64,000 bases of DNA from Aminobacter sp039907765 (GTDB lineage Bacteria > Pseudomonadota > Alphaproteobacteria > Rhizobiales > Rhizobiaceae): positions 351,646-415,645 of the forward strand of contig NZ_JARDJI010000003.1 in assembly GCF_039907765.1 (NCBI RefSeq), read 5' to 3'. This document shows positions 56,484 through 64,000 of the stretch, piece by piece. The notes beneath the pieces were generated by a model. It ran no database searches, was not told the DNA's origin, and saw only the letters and a list, made by a program, of their open reading frames with translations. The translations under genes were made by a program, and so were the position numbers. The number at the start of each line of letters is the position of its first letter. The first letter of the stretch is position 1.

Positions 56484-57431
56484 ATGTTCACTAGACGCAC
56501 CGTGCTCGGCGCCATCGGCGCCGCAGCGATCCTGGGCTACGGCTCGAGCTTCGCGCTTGCCCAGGACAAGATGTACATCCCGCTGATCTCCAAGGGCTTC
56601 CAGCACCAGTTCTGGCAGGCCGTGAAGGCGGGTGCCGACAAGGCTGCCGCCGACCTCGGCGTCACCGTCACCTTCGAAGGCCCGGATTCGGAATCGCAGG
56701 TCGACCGCCAGATTGACATGCTTTCGGCAGCGCTTGCCAAGAAGCCGGCGGCCATCGGCTTCGCCGCCCTCGACAGCCAGGCGGCGATCCCGCTCCTGCA
56801 GCAGGCCAAGGACGCCAAGATCCCGGTCGTCGCCTTCGACTCCGGCGTCGACAGCGACATCCCCGTGGCCACCGCCTCGACCGATAACATCGCCGCGGCC
56901 GCTCTCGCCGCCGACAAGATGGCCGAGCTGATCGGCGACGAAGGCAAGGTCGCGCTCGTCGTCCACGACCAGACCAGCCGCACCGGCATCGACCGCCGGG
57001 ACGGCTTCGTCAACCGCATGAAGGAAGCCCATCCGAAGGTCGAGATCGTCGCCATCGAATATGGCGAGGGCGACCATCTCAAGTCGACCGAGATCACCAA
57101 GGCGATCCTGCAGGCCAACCCCGACCTCAAGGGCATGTTCGGTGCCAATGAAGGTTCTGCCATCGGCGTCGTCAACGGCGCCAAGGAGCTCGGCCGCCAG
57201 CTGGTGATCATCGGTTACGACTCGGGTGCCCAGCAGAAGCAGGCGATCCGCGACGGCCAGATGGCCGGCGCCATCACCCAGAACCCGGTCGGCATTGGCT
57301 ACAAGACCGTCGAGGCAGCCGTGAAGGCGGCAAAGGGCGAGGCGGTCGAAAAGCACATCGACACCGGCTTCTACTACTACGACAAGTCGAACATCGATCA
57401 GCCCGAAATCGCAGCGGTGCTGTACGACTGA
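56484..57431 (+). CDS. Sugar ABC transporter periplasmic binding protein (RbsB-like)
   Basis: A 315-residue binding protein. ATG 56484 is chosen since AGGAGGAAAC lies directly before it; an ATG five codons upstream would bury this site. The signal peptide has a twin-arginine-like start (FTRRTVLGAIG) and ends SFALA|QDK, so Tat export is possible. The body is a Peripla_BP_4 fold: SKGFQHQFWQAVKAGADKAAADLGV and GFAALDSQAAIPLLQQAKDAKIPVVAFDSGVDS are typical. The ligand is inferred to be L-fucose from the surrounding enzymes. A terminator follows. Confidence 0.9.
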   Translation: MFTRRTVLGAIGAAAILGYGSSFALAQDKMYIPLISKGFQHQFWQAVKAGADKAAADLGVTVTFEGPDSESQVDRQIDMLSAALAKKPAAIGFAALDSQAAIPLLQQAKDAKIPVVAFDSGVDSDIPVATASTDNIAAAALAADKMAELIGDEGKVALVVHDQTSRTGIDRRDGFVNRMKEAHPKVEIVAIEYGEGDHLKSTEITKAILQANPDLKGMFGANEGSAIGVVNGAKELGRQLVIIGYDSGAQQKQAIRDGQMAGAITQNPVGIGYKTVEAAVKAAKGEAVEKHIDTGFYYYDKSNIDQPEIAAVLYD

Positions 57432-57447
57432 TCGAGCGCAACTCTCA

Positions 57448-57479
57448 CCGGAGGCGGTCCGCCGCCTCCGGCTCTTTTT
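57448..57479 (+). terminator. Intrinsic terminator after the sugar-binding protein gene
   Basis: CCGGAGGCGG-TCCG-CCGCCTCCGG is a perfect 10-bp stem followed by CTCTTTTT. It lies within the fucose cluster, before the FAH-family gene at 57498, and may lower expression of the downstream enzymes relative to the transporter. Confidence 0.9.
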
Positions 57480-57497
57480 CCAACAAGGTGATACCAG

Positions 57498-58352
57498 ATG
57501 AAACTGCTCCGCTACGGCCCGATGGGCAAAGAAAAGCCCGGCCTGCTAGACGCCTCCGGCCGCGTCCGCGACCTCTCGCGCCACGTCGACGACATCGCCG
57601 GCGACGTGCTGATGCCCGAAGGCCTCGCCCGCCTGCGCGGCATCGACCCCGAGACCCTGCCGCTGGTCGCAGGCACGCCGCAGCAGGATCTGCGCCTCGG
57701 CGCCTGCGTCGGCCGCATCGGCAAGTTCATCTGCATCGGTCTCAACTACGCCGACCACGCCGCCGAAACGGGTGCTGCCATCCCGGCCGAACCCATCGTC
57801 TTCAACAAGTGGACCTCGGCCATCGTCGGTCCCGACGACGACGTCGAGATCCCCCGCGGCTCGGTCAAGACCGACTGGGAGGTCGAGCTCGGCGTGGTCA
57901 TCGGCAAGCCCGGCCGCTACATCGACGAGGCCGATGCCATGTCCCACGTCGCCGGCTATTGTGTCGTCAACGACGTCTCCGAACGCGAATTCCAGATCGA
58001 GCGCGGCGGCACCTGGGACAAGGGCAAGGGCTGCGACACCTTCGGCCCGACCGGCCCGTGGATGGTGACCGCCGACGAGGTCTCCGACCCGCAGAACCTC
58101 AAGATGTGGCTCGACGTCGACGGCAAGCGCTTCCAGGACGGTTCGACCAGGACCATGATCTTCGGCGTCGCGCATGTCGTTTCCTATCTCAGCCGCTTCA
58201 TGAGCCTGCAGACCGGCGACGTCATCTCCACCGGCACCCCGCCCGGCGTCGGCCTCGGCCAGAAACCGCCCGTCTATCTCAAGCCCGGCCAGACGATGAC
58301 CCTCGGCATCGAAGGCCTGGGCACCCAGAGGCAGCGCGTCGTCGCTGCCTGA
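57498..58352 (+). CDS. 2,4-diketo-3-deoxy-L-fuconate hydrolase (FAH family)
   Basis: A 284-residue hydrolase of the fumarylacetoacetase fold. GKFICIGLNYADHAAETG is the family entry, VFNKWTSAIVGPDD and WEVELGVVIGKPGRYI carry metal ligands, GYCVVNDVSEREFQIERGGTWDKGKGCDTFGPTGPW is the catalytic region, and VISTGTPPGVGLG closes the site. In the non-phosphorylating L-fucose pathway of Xanthomonas it splits the 2,4-diketo acid into pyruvate and L-lactate. It is placed between transporter and dehydratase genes. Confidence 0.88.
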   Translation: MKLLRYGPMGKEKPGLLDASGRVRDLSRHVDDIAGDVLMPEGLARLRGIDPETLPLVAGTPQQDLRLGACVGRIGKFICIGLNYADHAAETGAAIPAEPIVFNKWTSAIVGPDDDVEIPRGSVKTDWEVELGVVIGKPGRYIDEADAMSHVAGYCVVNDVSEREFQIERGGTWDKGKGCDTFGPTGPWMVTADEVSDPQNLKMWLDVDGKRFQDGSTRTMIFGVAHVVSYLSRFMSLQTGDVISTGTPPGVGLGQKPPVYLKPGQTMTLGIEGLGTQRQRVVAA

Positions 58353-58469
58353 TCCCCGGAGCGGGATGGGCTCGCATCGCGCCGCCATCCCGCTCCAGGC
58401 CCTGTTCCAGTCGCCCGATCCCGTCCGGAAAGTCCGCTTTTCGGGACCATGCTGTGAGGACCCAAGACC

Positions 58470-59747
58470 ATGACCAAGATCATCGACATGCGGGTGCTCG
58501 ACCTGCGCTTTCCGACGTCGCAGCATCTCGACGGGTCCGACGCGATGAACCCGGACCCCGACTATTCGGCGGCCTATGTCATCCTCAAGACCGACAACCC
58601 TGATATCGAAGGCCACGGCTTGACCTTCACCATCGGCCGCGGCAACGAGATCTGCTGCGCGGCGATCGAGGCGATGCGCCATCTCGTCGTCGGCCTCGAC
58701 ATGGCCGAGGTCACCGAAAACATGGGCGGCTTCTGGCGCCATGTCACCTCGGACAGCCAGCTGCGCTGGATCGGGCCCGACAAGGGCGCGATCCATCTGG
58801 CCACAGGCGCCGTCGTCAACGCCGTCTGGGACATCTGGGCCAAGATGGCGGGCAAGCCGGTGTGGAAGCTGGTCGCCGACATGTCGCCCGAGGAACTCGT
58901 GCGCTGCATCGACTTCCGCTACATCACCGACTGCATCACCCCCGACGAGGCGCTCGCCATGCTGCGCGAGAAGGCAGTCGGCAAGGCCGAGCGCATCGCC
59001 ACGCTCGAGCGCGAAGGCTACCCCTGCTACACCACCTCGGCCGGCTGGCTCGGCTATGGCGACGAAAAGCTGCGCCGGCTCTGCCAGGAGGCAGTCGACG
59101 CCGGTTTCAACCACGTCAAGCTCAAGGTCGGCCGCGACAAGGCCGACGACATCAGGCGCCTGCGCATCGCCCGCGAGGTGCTCGGCCCCGACCGCCAACT
59201 GATGATCGACGCCAACCAGGTCTGGGAAGTCGGCCAGGCCATCGACTGGGTGCGCGACCTCGCCTTCGCCAAGCCGTGGTTCATCGAGGAGCCGACCAAC
59301 CCCGACGACGTCGAGGGCCACCGCAAGATCCGCGAGGGCGTCGCCCCGGTCCAGGTCGCCACCGGCGAGATGTGCCAGAACCGCATCATGTTCAAGCAGT
59401 TCATCATGCGCAGCGCCATCGACGTAGTGCAGATCGATTCCTGCCGCCTCGGCGGCGTCAACGAGATCCTCGCCGTGCTCTTGATGGCAGCGAAATACGA
59501 CCTGCTGGTCTGCCCGCATGCGGGCGGCGTCGGCCTGTGCGAATACGTCCAGCACCTGTCGATGATCGACTATGTCTCAATCGCCGGAACTCGCGAGGGC
59601 CGCGTCGTCGAATATGTCGACCACCTGCACGAGCACTTCAAGGAACCCTGCGTCGTCCGCAACGCCGCCTACATGCCGCCCATGGCGCCCGGCTTCTCCA
59701 TCGAGATGAAGCCGGCGACACTCGAAGACTATCAGTTCAAGGGCTGA
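58470..59747 (+). CDS. L-fuconate dehydratase (enolase superfamily)
   Basis: A 425-residue enzyme dehydrating L-fuconate to 2-keto-3-deoxy-L-fuconate. VKLKVGRDK gives the general base Lys219 region, MIDANQVW gives Mg ligand Asp247, FIEEPTNPDD gives Glu273, VATGEM gives Glu300, and CPHAGGVGL gives His350. These are close to the numbering of the characterised Xanthomonas FucD (Asp248, Glu274, Glu301, His351). The N-terminal capping domain with LDLRFPTSQHLDGSDAMNPDPDYSAAYVIL is diagnostic of the fuconate dehydratase group rather than of mandelate racemase. The dehydrogenase gene follows after 5 bp. Confidence 0.94.
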   Translation: MTKIIDMRVLDLRFPTSQHLDGSDAMNPDPDYSAAYVILKTDNPDIEGHGLTFTIGRGNEICCAAIEAMRHLVVGLDMAEVTENMGGFWRHVTSDSQLRWIGPDKGAIHLATGAVVNAVWDIWAKMAGKPVWKLVADMSPEELVRCIDFRYITDCITPDEALAMLREKAVGKAERIATLEREGYPCYTTSAGWLGYGDEKLRRLCQEAVDAGFNHVKLKVGRDKADDIRRLRIAREVLGPDRQLMIDANQVWEVGQAIDWVRDLAFAKPWFIEEPTNPDDVEGHRKIREGVAPVQVATGEMCQNRIMFKQFIMRSAIDVVQIDSCRLGGVNEILAVLLMAAKYDLLVCPHAGGVGLCEYVQHLSMIDYVSIAGTREGRVVEYVDHLHEHFKEPCVVRNAAYMPPMAPGFSIEMKPATLEDYQFKG

Positions 59748-59752
59748 CACGG

Positions 59753-60529
59753 ATGGACCTCGGGCTGAAGGACAAGGTGGTCATCGTCACCGGCGGCGGC
59801 GCCGGCATCGGCGGCGCAGTCACGCTCGGCCTCGCTGCCGAGGGCGCCATCCCAGTCGTCTTCGGCCGCAGCCCGCTGGCCGACGACTTCGCCGCGAAGC
59901 TGAAGGCAGCCTGCCCGCGCTCACACTTCGTCCAGGTCGAGCTGATGCACGATCCCGAGATCGGCGCGGCCGTCGAGCAGGCGGCAAAGGCCTTCGGCCG
60001 CATCGACGGGCTGGTCAACAATGCCGGCATCAATGACGGCATCGATCTCGAGGCCGGCCCCGATGCCTTCCGCGAGTCGCTCGAGCGCAACCTGATCCAC
60101 TACTACACGACCGCGCATCACTGCCTGCCGTGGCTCAGGAAGTCGCGCGGCGCGATCGTCAACGTCTCGTCCAAGACCGCGCTCACCGGCCAGGGCAGCA
60201 CCAGCGGTTACACCGCCGCCAAGGGCGCCCAGCTGTCGCTGACGCGCGAATGGGCGGCCGCCCTGCGCGGCGACGGCATCCGCGTCAACGCCATCATCCC
60301 GGCCGAGGTGATGACGCCGCTCTACGAGAAATGGCTGAAGACCTTCGACGATCCCGAGGCGCGGCTGGCGGAAATCACCCGCCGCATCCCGCTGGGACAA
60401 CGCATGACGACATCGGAGGAAATCGCCGACACCGTCATCTTCCTGCTCTCCGACAAGGCCAGCCACACGACCGGTCAGTGGCTGTTCGTCGACGGCGGCT
60501 ACACCCATCTCGACCGAGCGCTGGACTGA
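59753..60529 (+). CDS. L-fucose dehydrogenase (SDR)
   Basis: A 258-residue short-chain dehydrogenase. The start MDLGLKDKVVIVTGGGAGIGG is typical of L-fucose dehydrogenases. TGGGAGIG is the cofactor loop; Asn113, Ser139-140, Tyr153 and Lys157 are the catalytic residues. It oxidises L-fucose at C1 to the lactone, the first committed step. RRIPLGQRMTTSEEIADTVIFLLSDKASHTTGQWLFVDGGYTHLDRAL is the family C terminus. It is the last gene of the fucose group and converges on the amidohydrolase gene. Confidence 0.87.
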   Translation: MDLGLKDKVVIVTGGGAGIGGAVTLGLAAEGAIPVVFGRSPLADDFAAKLKAACPRSHFVQVELMHDPEIGAAVEQAAKAFGRIDGLVNNAGINDGIDLEAGPDAFRESLERNLIHYYTTAHHCLPWLRKSRGAIVNVSSKTALTGQGSTSGYTAAKGAQLSLTREWAAALRGDGIRVNAIIPAEVMTPLYEKWLKTFDDPEARLAEITRRIPLGQRMTTSEEIADTVIFLLSDKASHTTGQWLFVDGGYTHLDRALD

Positions 60530-60550
60530 CCGGCCGGCGCGCGGCCTGTC

Positions 60551-61744
60551 CTACTTCTCATCGACCCAGGCGCCGTTCCTGGCGACGACGCGGCCGCGCT
60601 TGACCACGAGGGCACGCTTCGGCCGGTCGACCACGATCTGGGCGAGGTTCTCGCCTTCGACCAGGACGAGGCTGCCGTCGCAGCCCGGCTCCAGCCCATG
60701 TCCCTCGAGGTCGAGCAGGTCGGCGCCGCGCCTGGTGCCCATGTCGAGGGCAGCGACCAGTTCCGCGTCGGTGCGGCAGTTGCCGCGCCAGGACAGGAGC
60801 CAGCAGCGTTCGAGCATGTCGCCGTTGCCATGCGGGTTCCAGGTGTCGCGCAGCGAGTCGGAGGCGATGGCGCAGCGCACCCCACGGTCGGCGAGTTCGA
60901 ACAGCGGCGGCACGGGAATGTCGCCCGGCACGGCCGAGATGATGCCGATGCCGGCGCCCGTGAGTTGGTCGATGGCGCGCGACAGCTCGTCGCGCGAGGC
61001 GGTGCCCAGGCAGAAGGCGTGGCTGACGACGACCCTGCCCTGCATGCCGAGCGCCTTGGTGCGTTCGGCGATGAGGCCGATCTCGTAGAGGCCGAGCTCG
61101 CCGCGCTCATGCAGGTGGATGTCGATCTTGGCCTGCTTGCGGTGGGCGATGTCGAAGATGGTGTCGAGGTGGCCGGCCGGGTTGCCGTCGATCCTGGCGG
61201 GATCGATGCCGCCGATGATCGTCGCGCCCTCGTCGAGTGCCGCCTCCATCAGTTCGGCCGTACCCGGCTCGACCAGCATGCCGAGCTGCGGAAAGGCGAC
61301 GATCTCGATGTCGACCGCGTGCTTTGTCCTCTCCCAGGCTTCGAGCACGCCGTGGAGGTTGTCGAGCCGGTAGGTGGGCGAGATGTCGACGTGGCTGCGA
61401 ATGTGGGTCGAGCCCATGGCCACGCATTGGCGAATCAGGTTGCCGGCGCGCTCGGGCACCGACCACGGCAAGGTTCGGCGGATCTCCACTTCATTGTCGA
61501 TCATCGCCCTGAGCGAATCCGGCACGTTGATGCTGTGCCAGGGCAATCCCCAGAGGATCTTGTCGAGGTGGACATGGGCCTCGACGAAGGGGGCGATGGC
61601 AATGGCGTTGTTGCCGTCCACGACCTCCATTCCCTCGCGCGGCGCGAGGTCAGGCCCGACGGCCGCGATCAGGCCATCCTCGATCAGGATGTCGGCGGTG
61701 GATCCGGCATCGGGGCGGACATTGGTGATCAGCAGGTCGGTCAT
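60551..61744 (-). CDS. Cytosine-deaminase-like amidohydrolase
   Basis: A 397-residue metal-dependent hydrolase. FVEAHVHLDKILWG carries His57 and His59, STHIRSHVDISPTY and AKIDIHLHERGELGLYE supply the next histidines, VVVSHAFCLG a further one, and AIASDSLRDTWNPHGNGDMLER the terminal Asp. This is the CodA/AtzB-like branch acting on cyclic amides or aminated rings. The true substrate is unknown. It may belong to a ring-amide catabolic group with the GntR regulator and the hydantoin-type racemase to its right. Confidence 0.85.
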   Translation of the reverse strand: MTDLLITNVRPDAGSTADILIEDGLIAAVGPDLAPREGMEVVDGNNAIAIAPFVEAHVHLDKILWGLPWHSINVPDSLRAMIDNEVEIRRTLPWSVPERAGNLIRQCVAMGSTHIRSHVDISPTYRLDNLHGVLEAWERTKHAVDIEIVAFPQLGMLVEPGTAELMEAALDEGATIIGGIDPARIDGNPAGHLDTIFDIAHRKQAKIDIHLHERGELGLYEIGLIAERTKALGMQGRVVVSHAFCLGTASRDELSRAIDQLTGAGIGIISAVPGDIPVPPLFELADRGVRCAIASDSLRDTWNPHGNGDMLERCWLLSWRGNCRTDAELVAALDMGTRRGADLLDLEGHGLEPGCDGSLVLVEGENLAQIVVDRPKRALVVKRGRVVARNGAWVDEK

Positions 61745-61918
61745 GGGAAAGCTCGGCGGAGTCGGTGGGTGAGGAGGTTGCGAAGATGCCCCGATCGCAG
61801 GTGCTGAACCGGGAGGGAGTGCATCATCGCCGATTGGCAGGCGGTCTGATTGGAAAGGCGGCTATGGCATGTTCCATGCCGGCATTGTACGGGATAGAAT
61901 ACACACTAAGTCCTCCCT
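61745..61918. promoter_or_regulatory. Divergent promoter region of the amidohydrolase and GntR genes
   Basis: A 174-bp divergent interval. Near its right end, TGTAC and AATACA (61886-61903) form a loose dyad just upstream of the GntR start. This resembles the GTATAC and GTATT/AATAC elements found at 63506, 63688 and 63845 and may be bound by the GntR protein. Confidence 0.35.
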
Positions 61919-62683
61919 ATGCCCAATCACCAGGATCGTGACATGCTACGCGAGCCTCGCGCCTTGAAGACCGTCGTTCAATCGGATCAATCCGGACCGG
62001 CTCGGAAACGTGGCGGCGGCACCGACGAGCATATCCATGCCGAAATCTACGCCGCGATCATCCATCACCAGATCCGGCCGGCGACGCCATTGCAGGAGGA
62101 TGCCCTGGCGAGCGCGTTCGGTGTCAGCCGCACCATCATCCGAAAGGTGCTGCAACGGCTTTCGCACGAAAAGCTCGTCGACCTCATCCCCAACAAGGGC
62201 GCCTTCGTTGCCAAGCCCTCCATCGAGGAGGCGCGGCAGGTGTTCGAGGCGCGCCGCGGCGTCGAGTGCCTGCTCGTCGAAAAACTCGCGTCGACCATCA
62301 CCAAGGCCGATGTCGAAAGGCTGACGGCCATGGTGGGCGCCGAGGCCGAGGCGCTCGAACAGGACAGCAAGCAGAAGCGGCTGCTGCTCTCGGGCGACTT
62401 TCATCGCGAACTTGCCTCGCTGGCCGGCAACGACGTGCTGCGCGACTTCGTCCACGAACTCGTCTCGCGTACCTCGCTGATCATCGCGTTGTACGAATCG
62501 CCGGGCGCTGTGCCATGCTCGTACAGCGAGCACAAGGAAATCGTGGACGCATTGAAGCGGCATGACGGCAAGAAAGCTGCGCAGTACATGGACCACCATC
62601 TCCGCCATATCGAGGCCCAGATCGACCTTTCCGATCAGCCGGTGCGGGTCGACTTCAGGACGCTGTTCAAACCTCAGGGCTAA
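61919..62683 (+). CDS. GntR-family regulator, FCD-domain subclass
   Basis: A 254-residue regulator. The winged helix is residues about 40-100 (HAEIYAAIIHHQIRPATPLQEDALASAFGVSRTIIRKVLQRLSHEKLVDLIPNKGAFVA). The all-helical FCD effector domain follows, with FEARRGVECLLVEKLA, DFHRELASLAGNDVL and the C-terminal YMDHHLRHIEAQIDL; its histidines typically bind a metal and an organic acid. The start at 61919 is the furthest in-frame ATG; MLREP at 61943 is an alternative. It shares a CTAA stop overlap with the converging racemase gene. Confidence 0.9.
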   Translation: MPNHQDRDMLREPRALKTVVQSDQSGPARKRGGGTDEHIHAEIYAAIIHHQIRPATPLQEDALASAFGVSRTIIRKVLQRLSHEKLVDLIPNKGAFVAKPSIEEARQVFEARRGVECLLVEKLASTITKADVERLTAMVGAEAEALEQDSKQKRLLLSGDFHRELASLAGNDVLRDFVHELVSRTSLIIALYESPGAVPCSYSEHKEIVDALKRHDGKKAAQYMDHHLRHIEAQIDLSDQPVRVDFRTLFKPQG

Positions 62684-63447
62684 CTGACCTTTCGCGTCCT
62701 CGATCCGCCGACGAGCCTTATCTCGGGTGCGTAGCCGGCCAGCTTGCCGCGATATGCCTTCGGCAGCGGGTAGGCGAGATCGCCCCGCTTCGACGTCTTC
62801 AGGCCCATGCCGACGACCGCCTCGGCGAACTTGACCGCGGCCACGACGCCGTCGATCACCGGCACCTGTAGCCTGTCCTCCAGATACTTCGCGAGATCGG
62901 CCATGCCGGCGCAGCCGAGCACGATCGCTTCGGAGCGGTCTTCGGTCAGCGCTCTCTCGCACTCGGCCAGGATGATGGCGCGGGCGTTCGATTCCGGCTT
63001 CTCCAGCTCGAGCACCGGAACGTCGGTGGCGCGCACGCGGCGGCAATGGTGCTGCATGCCATAGCTGCGCACCAGATGCTCGCAAATGACGCGGGTGCGC
63101 TCCAGCGTCGTGACCACGGAAAAGCCGGTGGAAACGAATGTCGCGGCGTGCATCGCGGCCTCGGCGATGCCGAACACCGGCGCATCGGTGATCTCGCGTG
63201 CCGCCAGCAGGCCGGGATCGCCGAAGCAGGCGACTACGTAGGCATCGGCCGCCGGCCCGTCGATGATCTCGTCGACGAGCCCGATGATGCTCATCGCCTC
63301 GTCGTAGTGGCCTTCGATGGAGGCCGCGCCGGAGCGCGAGGTCACGGCGAGGATTTCGGTTCCCGGGGCAGCCACCGCACGTGCAGCGTCGCCGATGAGA
63401 TCGGTCATCGACTGCGTCGTGTTCGGGTTGATGAGCTTTATTCGCAT
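62680..63447 (-). CDS. Asp/Glu/hydantoin racemase family protein
   Basis: A 255-residue racemase. The start MRIKLINPNTTQSMTDLIGDAAR at 63447 has GAGGAA upstream. The two catalytic cysteines are Cys74 in VVACFGDPGLLAAREI and Cys179 in AIVLGCAGMADLAKYLE. GAASIEGHYDEAMSIIG is another family block. Members racemise 5-substituted hydantoins, allantoin or aspartate. The adjacent amidohydrolase fits a ring-opening pathway for a cyclic ureide or amide, but the substrate remains unassigned. Confidence 0.9.
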   Translation of the reverse strand: MRIKLINPNTTQSMTDLIGDAARAVAAPGTEILAVTSRSGAASIEGHYDEAMSIIGLVDEIIDGPAADAYVVACFGDPGLLAAREITDAPVFGIAEAAMHAATFVSTGFSVVTTLERTRVICEHLVRSYGMQHHCRRVRATDVPVLELEKPESNARAIILAECERALTEDRSEAIVLGCAGMADLAKYLEDRLQVPVIDGVVAAVKFAEAVVGMGLKTSKRGDLAYPLPKAYRGKLAGYAPEIRLVGGSRTRKVS

Positions 63448-63923
63448 GCGTTCCTCGCGGGCCGGAAGGCCTGCCATGGCGAAGGGCGTCTGGCGCCGAA
63501 TAATTGTATACTATCTTGATTTGGTATTGGATGTAATTTTTCGGTTGTCAACTCAACCTTCGTGGAATCCTCAGCTTCAAGGCGCCGTGTCAGGTGCCAT
63601 GAGGGGGCCTGTCGATGGAACGCCTTCCGTCCGGCATTGACGACCGACGCAGAGCACCTGGCCCATTCAGGCAAGAGCAACCTGCTTTGTATACATGGCG
63701 AGGCGAGGGCGCATTTGTCCGAGACGCCGCCGATCAGCGCGGCCCAAGCAGCCGTGATCATTCCGCGCTTAGCTTTCGCAGCATCGATGGCGCGGCGCCG
63801 GGTGTCGGCGCGATATGCGCAGCACATGCGCGATTGGCACATTCGTATTGACAGGAATACATATGTTCAATACCACTCCGGCGAGAAGAGCAGCTGCTCG
63901 CTTGTCGTGGGAGGATCAATCAG
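63448..63923. other. 476-bp promoter region with repeated GTATAC/GTATT motifs
   Basis: No gene is recognised. The region is AT-richer than its neighbours. ATTGTATACTAT lies at 63504-63515, TGTATACA at 63688-63695, and at 63845-63873 GTATTGA is inverted as TCAATAC over a 15-bp spacer, with GTATT-GACAGG-AATAC inside it. TTGACA at 63848-63853 could be a -35 element for the gene at 63924. These motifs are candidate operators of the GntR regulator. Confidence 0.5.
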
Positions 63924-64000
63924 ATGACGATCAACGTTGCACCGGTGGGCCTGGCGCGCGAGCTGATCGAGCGGCAGAAGTCGGGCAAGCCGATCCGCAT
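63924..64000 (+). CDS. 5' end of an unidentified gene (cut by window edge)
   Basis: ATG 63924 follows GGGAGGATC at a good distance. The 25 visible codons read MTINVAPVGLARELIERQKS then GKPIR. This N terminus resembles those of homoserine-dehydrogenase-like oxidoreductases, which continue into a Rossmann loop after GKPIR, but the loop is outside the window. It is therefore unassigned. Its promoter region holds the inverted repeat at 63845-63873. Confidence 0.5.
   Translation, partial: MTINVAPVGLARELIERQKSGKPIR

Noticed and set aside
59753..60529. Naming this SDR as 3-oxoacyl-ACP reductase (FabG)
   Set aside because: Position beside fuconate dehydratase and the MDLGLKDKVVIVTGG N terminus favour L-fucose dehydrogenase; no fatty-acid genes are near.

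Overview
The window reads as high-GC alphaproteobacterial chromosome, most likely Mesorhizobium or a close relative in the Phyllobacteriaceae. The reasons are an SH3/DUF1236 secreted protein, an FnrN-type regulator with its cysteine cluster, a rhizobial-order fixNOQP-fixGHIS block, an IalB-family protein, an alpha-r14 (NfeR1-like) small RNA, and GC-rich intergenic palindromes common in rhizobia. I see no transposase, phage gene, CRISPR array, rRNA or complete tRNA. Most genes are ordinary chromosomal ones, and no undescribed defence or mobile system is evident.

Region by region: (a) 1-9.5 kb: a partial SH3/DUF1236 gene, an FAD amine oxidase, an MltB-type lytic transglycosylase, two poorly known proteins with a cupin relic between them, an ALDH7-type dehydrogenase, the small RNA, pcm and a GNAT acetyltransferase. 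(b) 8.2-19 kb: a micro-oxic module with hemN, fnrN, a hemerythrin-domain gene, fixNOQP and fixGHIS. Three perfect FNR/FixK boxes lie in the intervals that control it. (c) 19-24.8 kb: holA, argG, tex and a DUF423 gene. (d) 24.8-32.8 kb: a propionyl-CoA module with the regulator pccR, biotin importer bioY, pccB, pccA and methylmalonyl-CoA mutase. (e) 33-43.7 kb: Bax inhibitor-1, the ybbAP-tesA group, thpR, a low-molecular-weight phosphatase, phhB, a YkvA protein, an IalB protein, rlmN, two small membrane proteins and a LysE exporter. (f) 44-50.4 kb: an M19 dipeptidase followed by a five-gene Dpp/Opp-type importer. (g) 50.5-60.5 kb: a complete non-phosphorylating L-fucose pathway with importer and IclR regulator. 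(h) 60.5-64 kb: an amidohydrolase, a GntR regulator, a hydantoin-type racemase and the start of another gene.

The modules have clear internal logic. FnrN should sense falling oxygen and switch on oxygen-independent haem synthesis (hemN), the high-affinity cbb3 oxidase (fixNOQP) and its copper and assembly functions (fixGHIS). PccR should sense propionyl-CoA and control a pathway whose carboxylase needs biotin, and the biotin importer gene sits just upstream of pccB. In the fucose cluster, FucU, L-fucose dehydrogenase, fuconolactonase, fuconate dehydratase, 2-keto-3-deoxyfuconate dehydrogenase and a FAH-family hydrolase cover every step from L-fucose to pyruvate and lactate.

The observations most worth a second look are the unannotated anti-Shine-Dalgarno small RNA next to pcm, the hemerythrin gene sharing an FNR-box interval with fixNOQP, the bioY gene inside the pcc locus, a 97-bp antisense overlap between thpR and a phosphatase gene, and a family of palindromic repeats inserted between otherwise linked genes.
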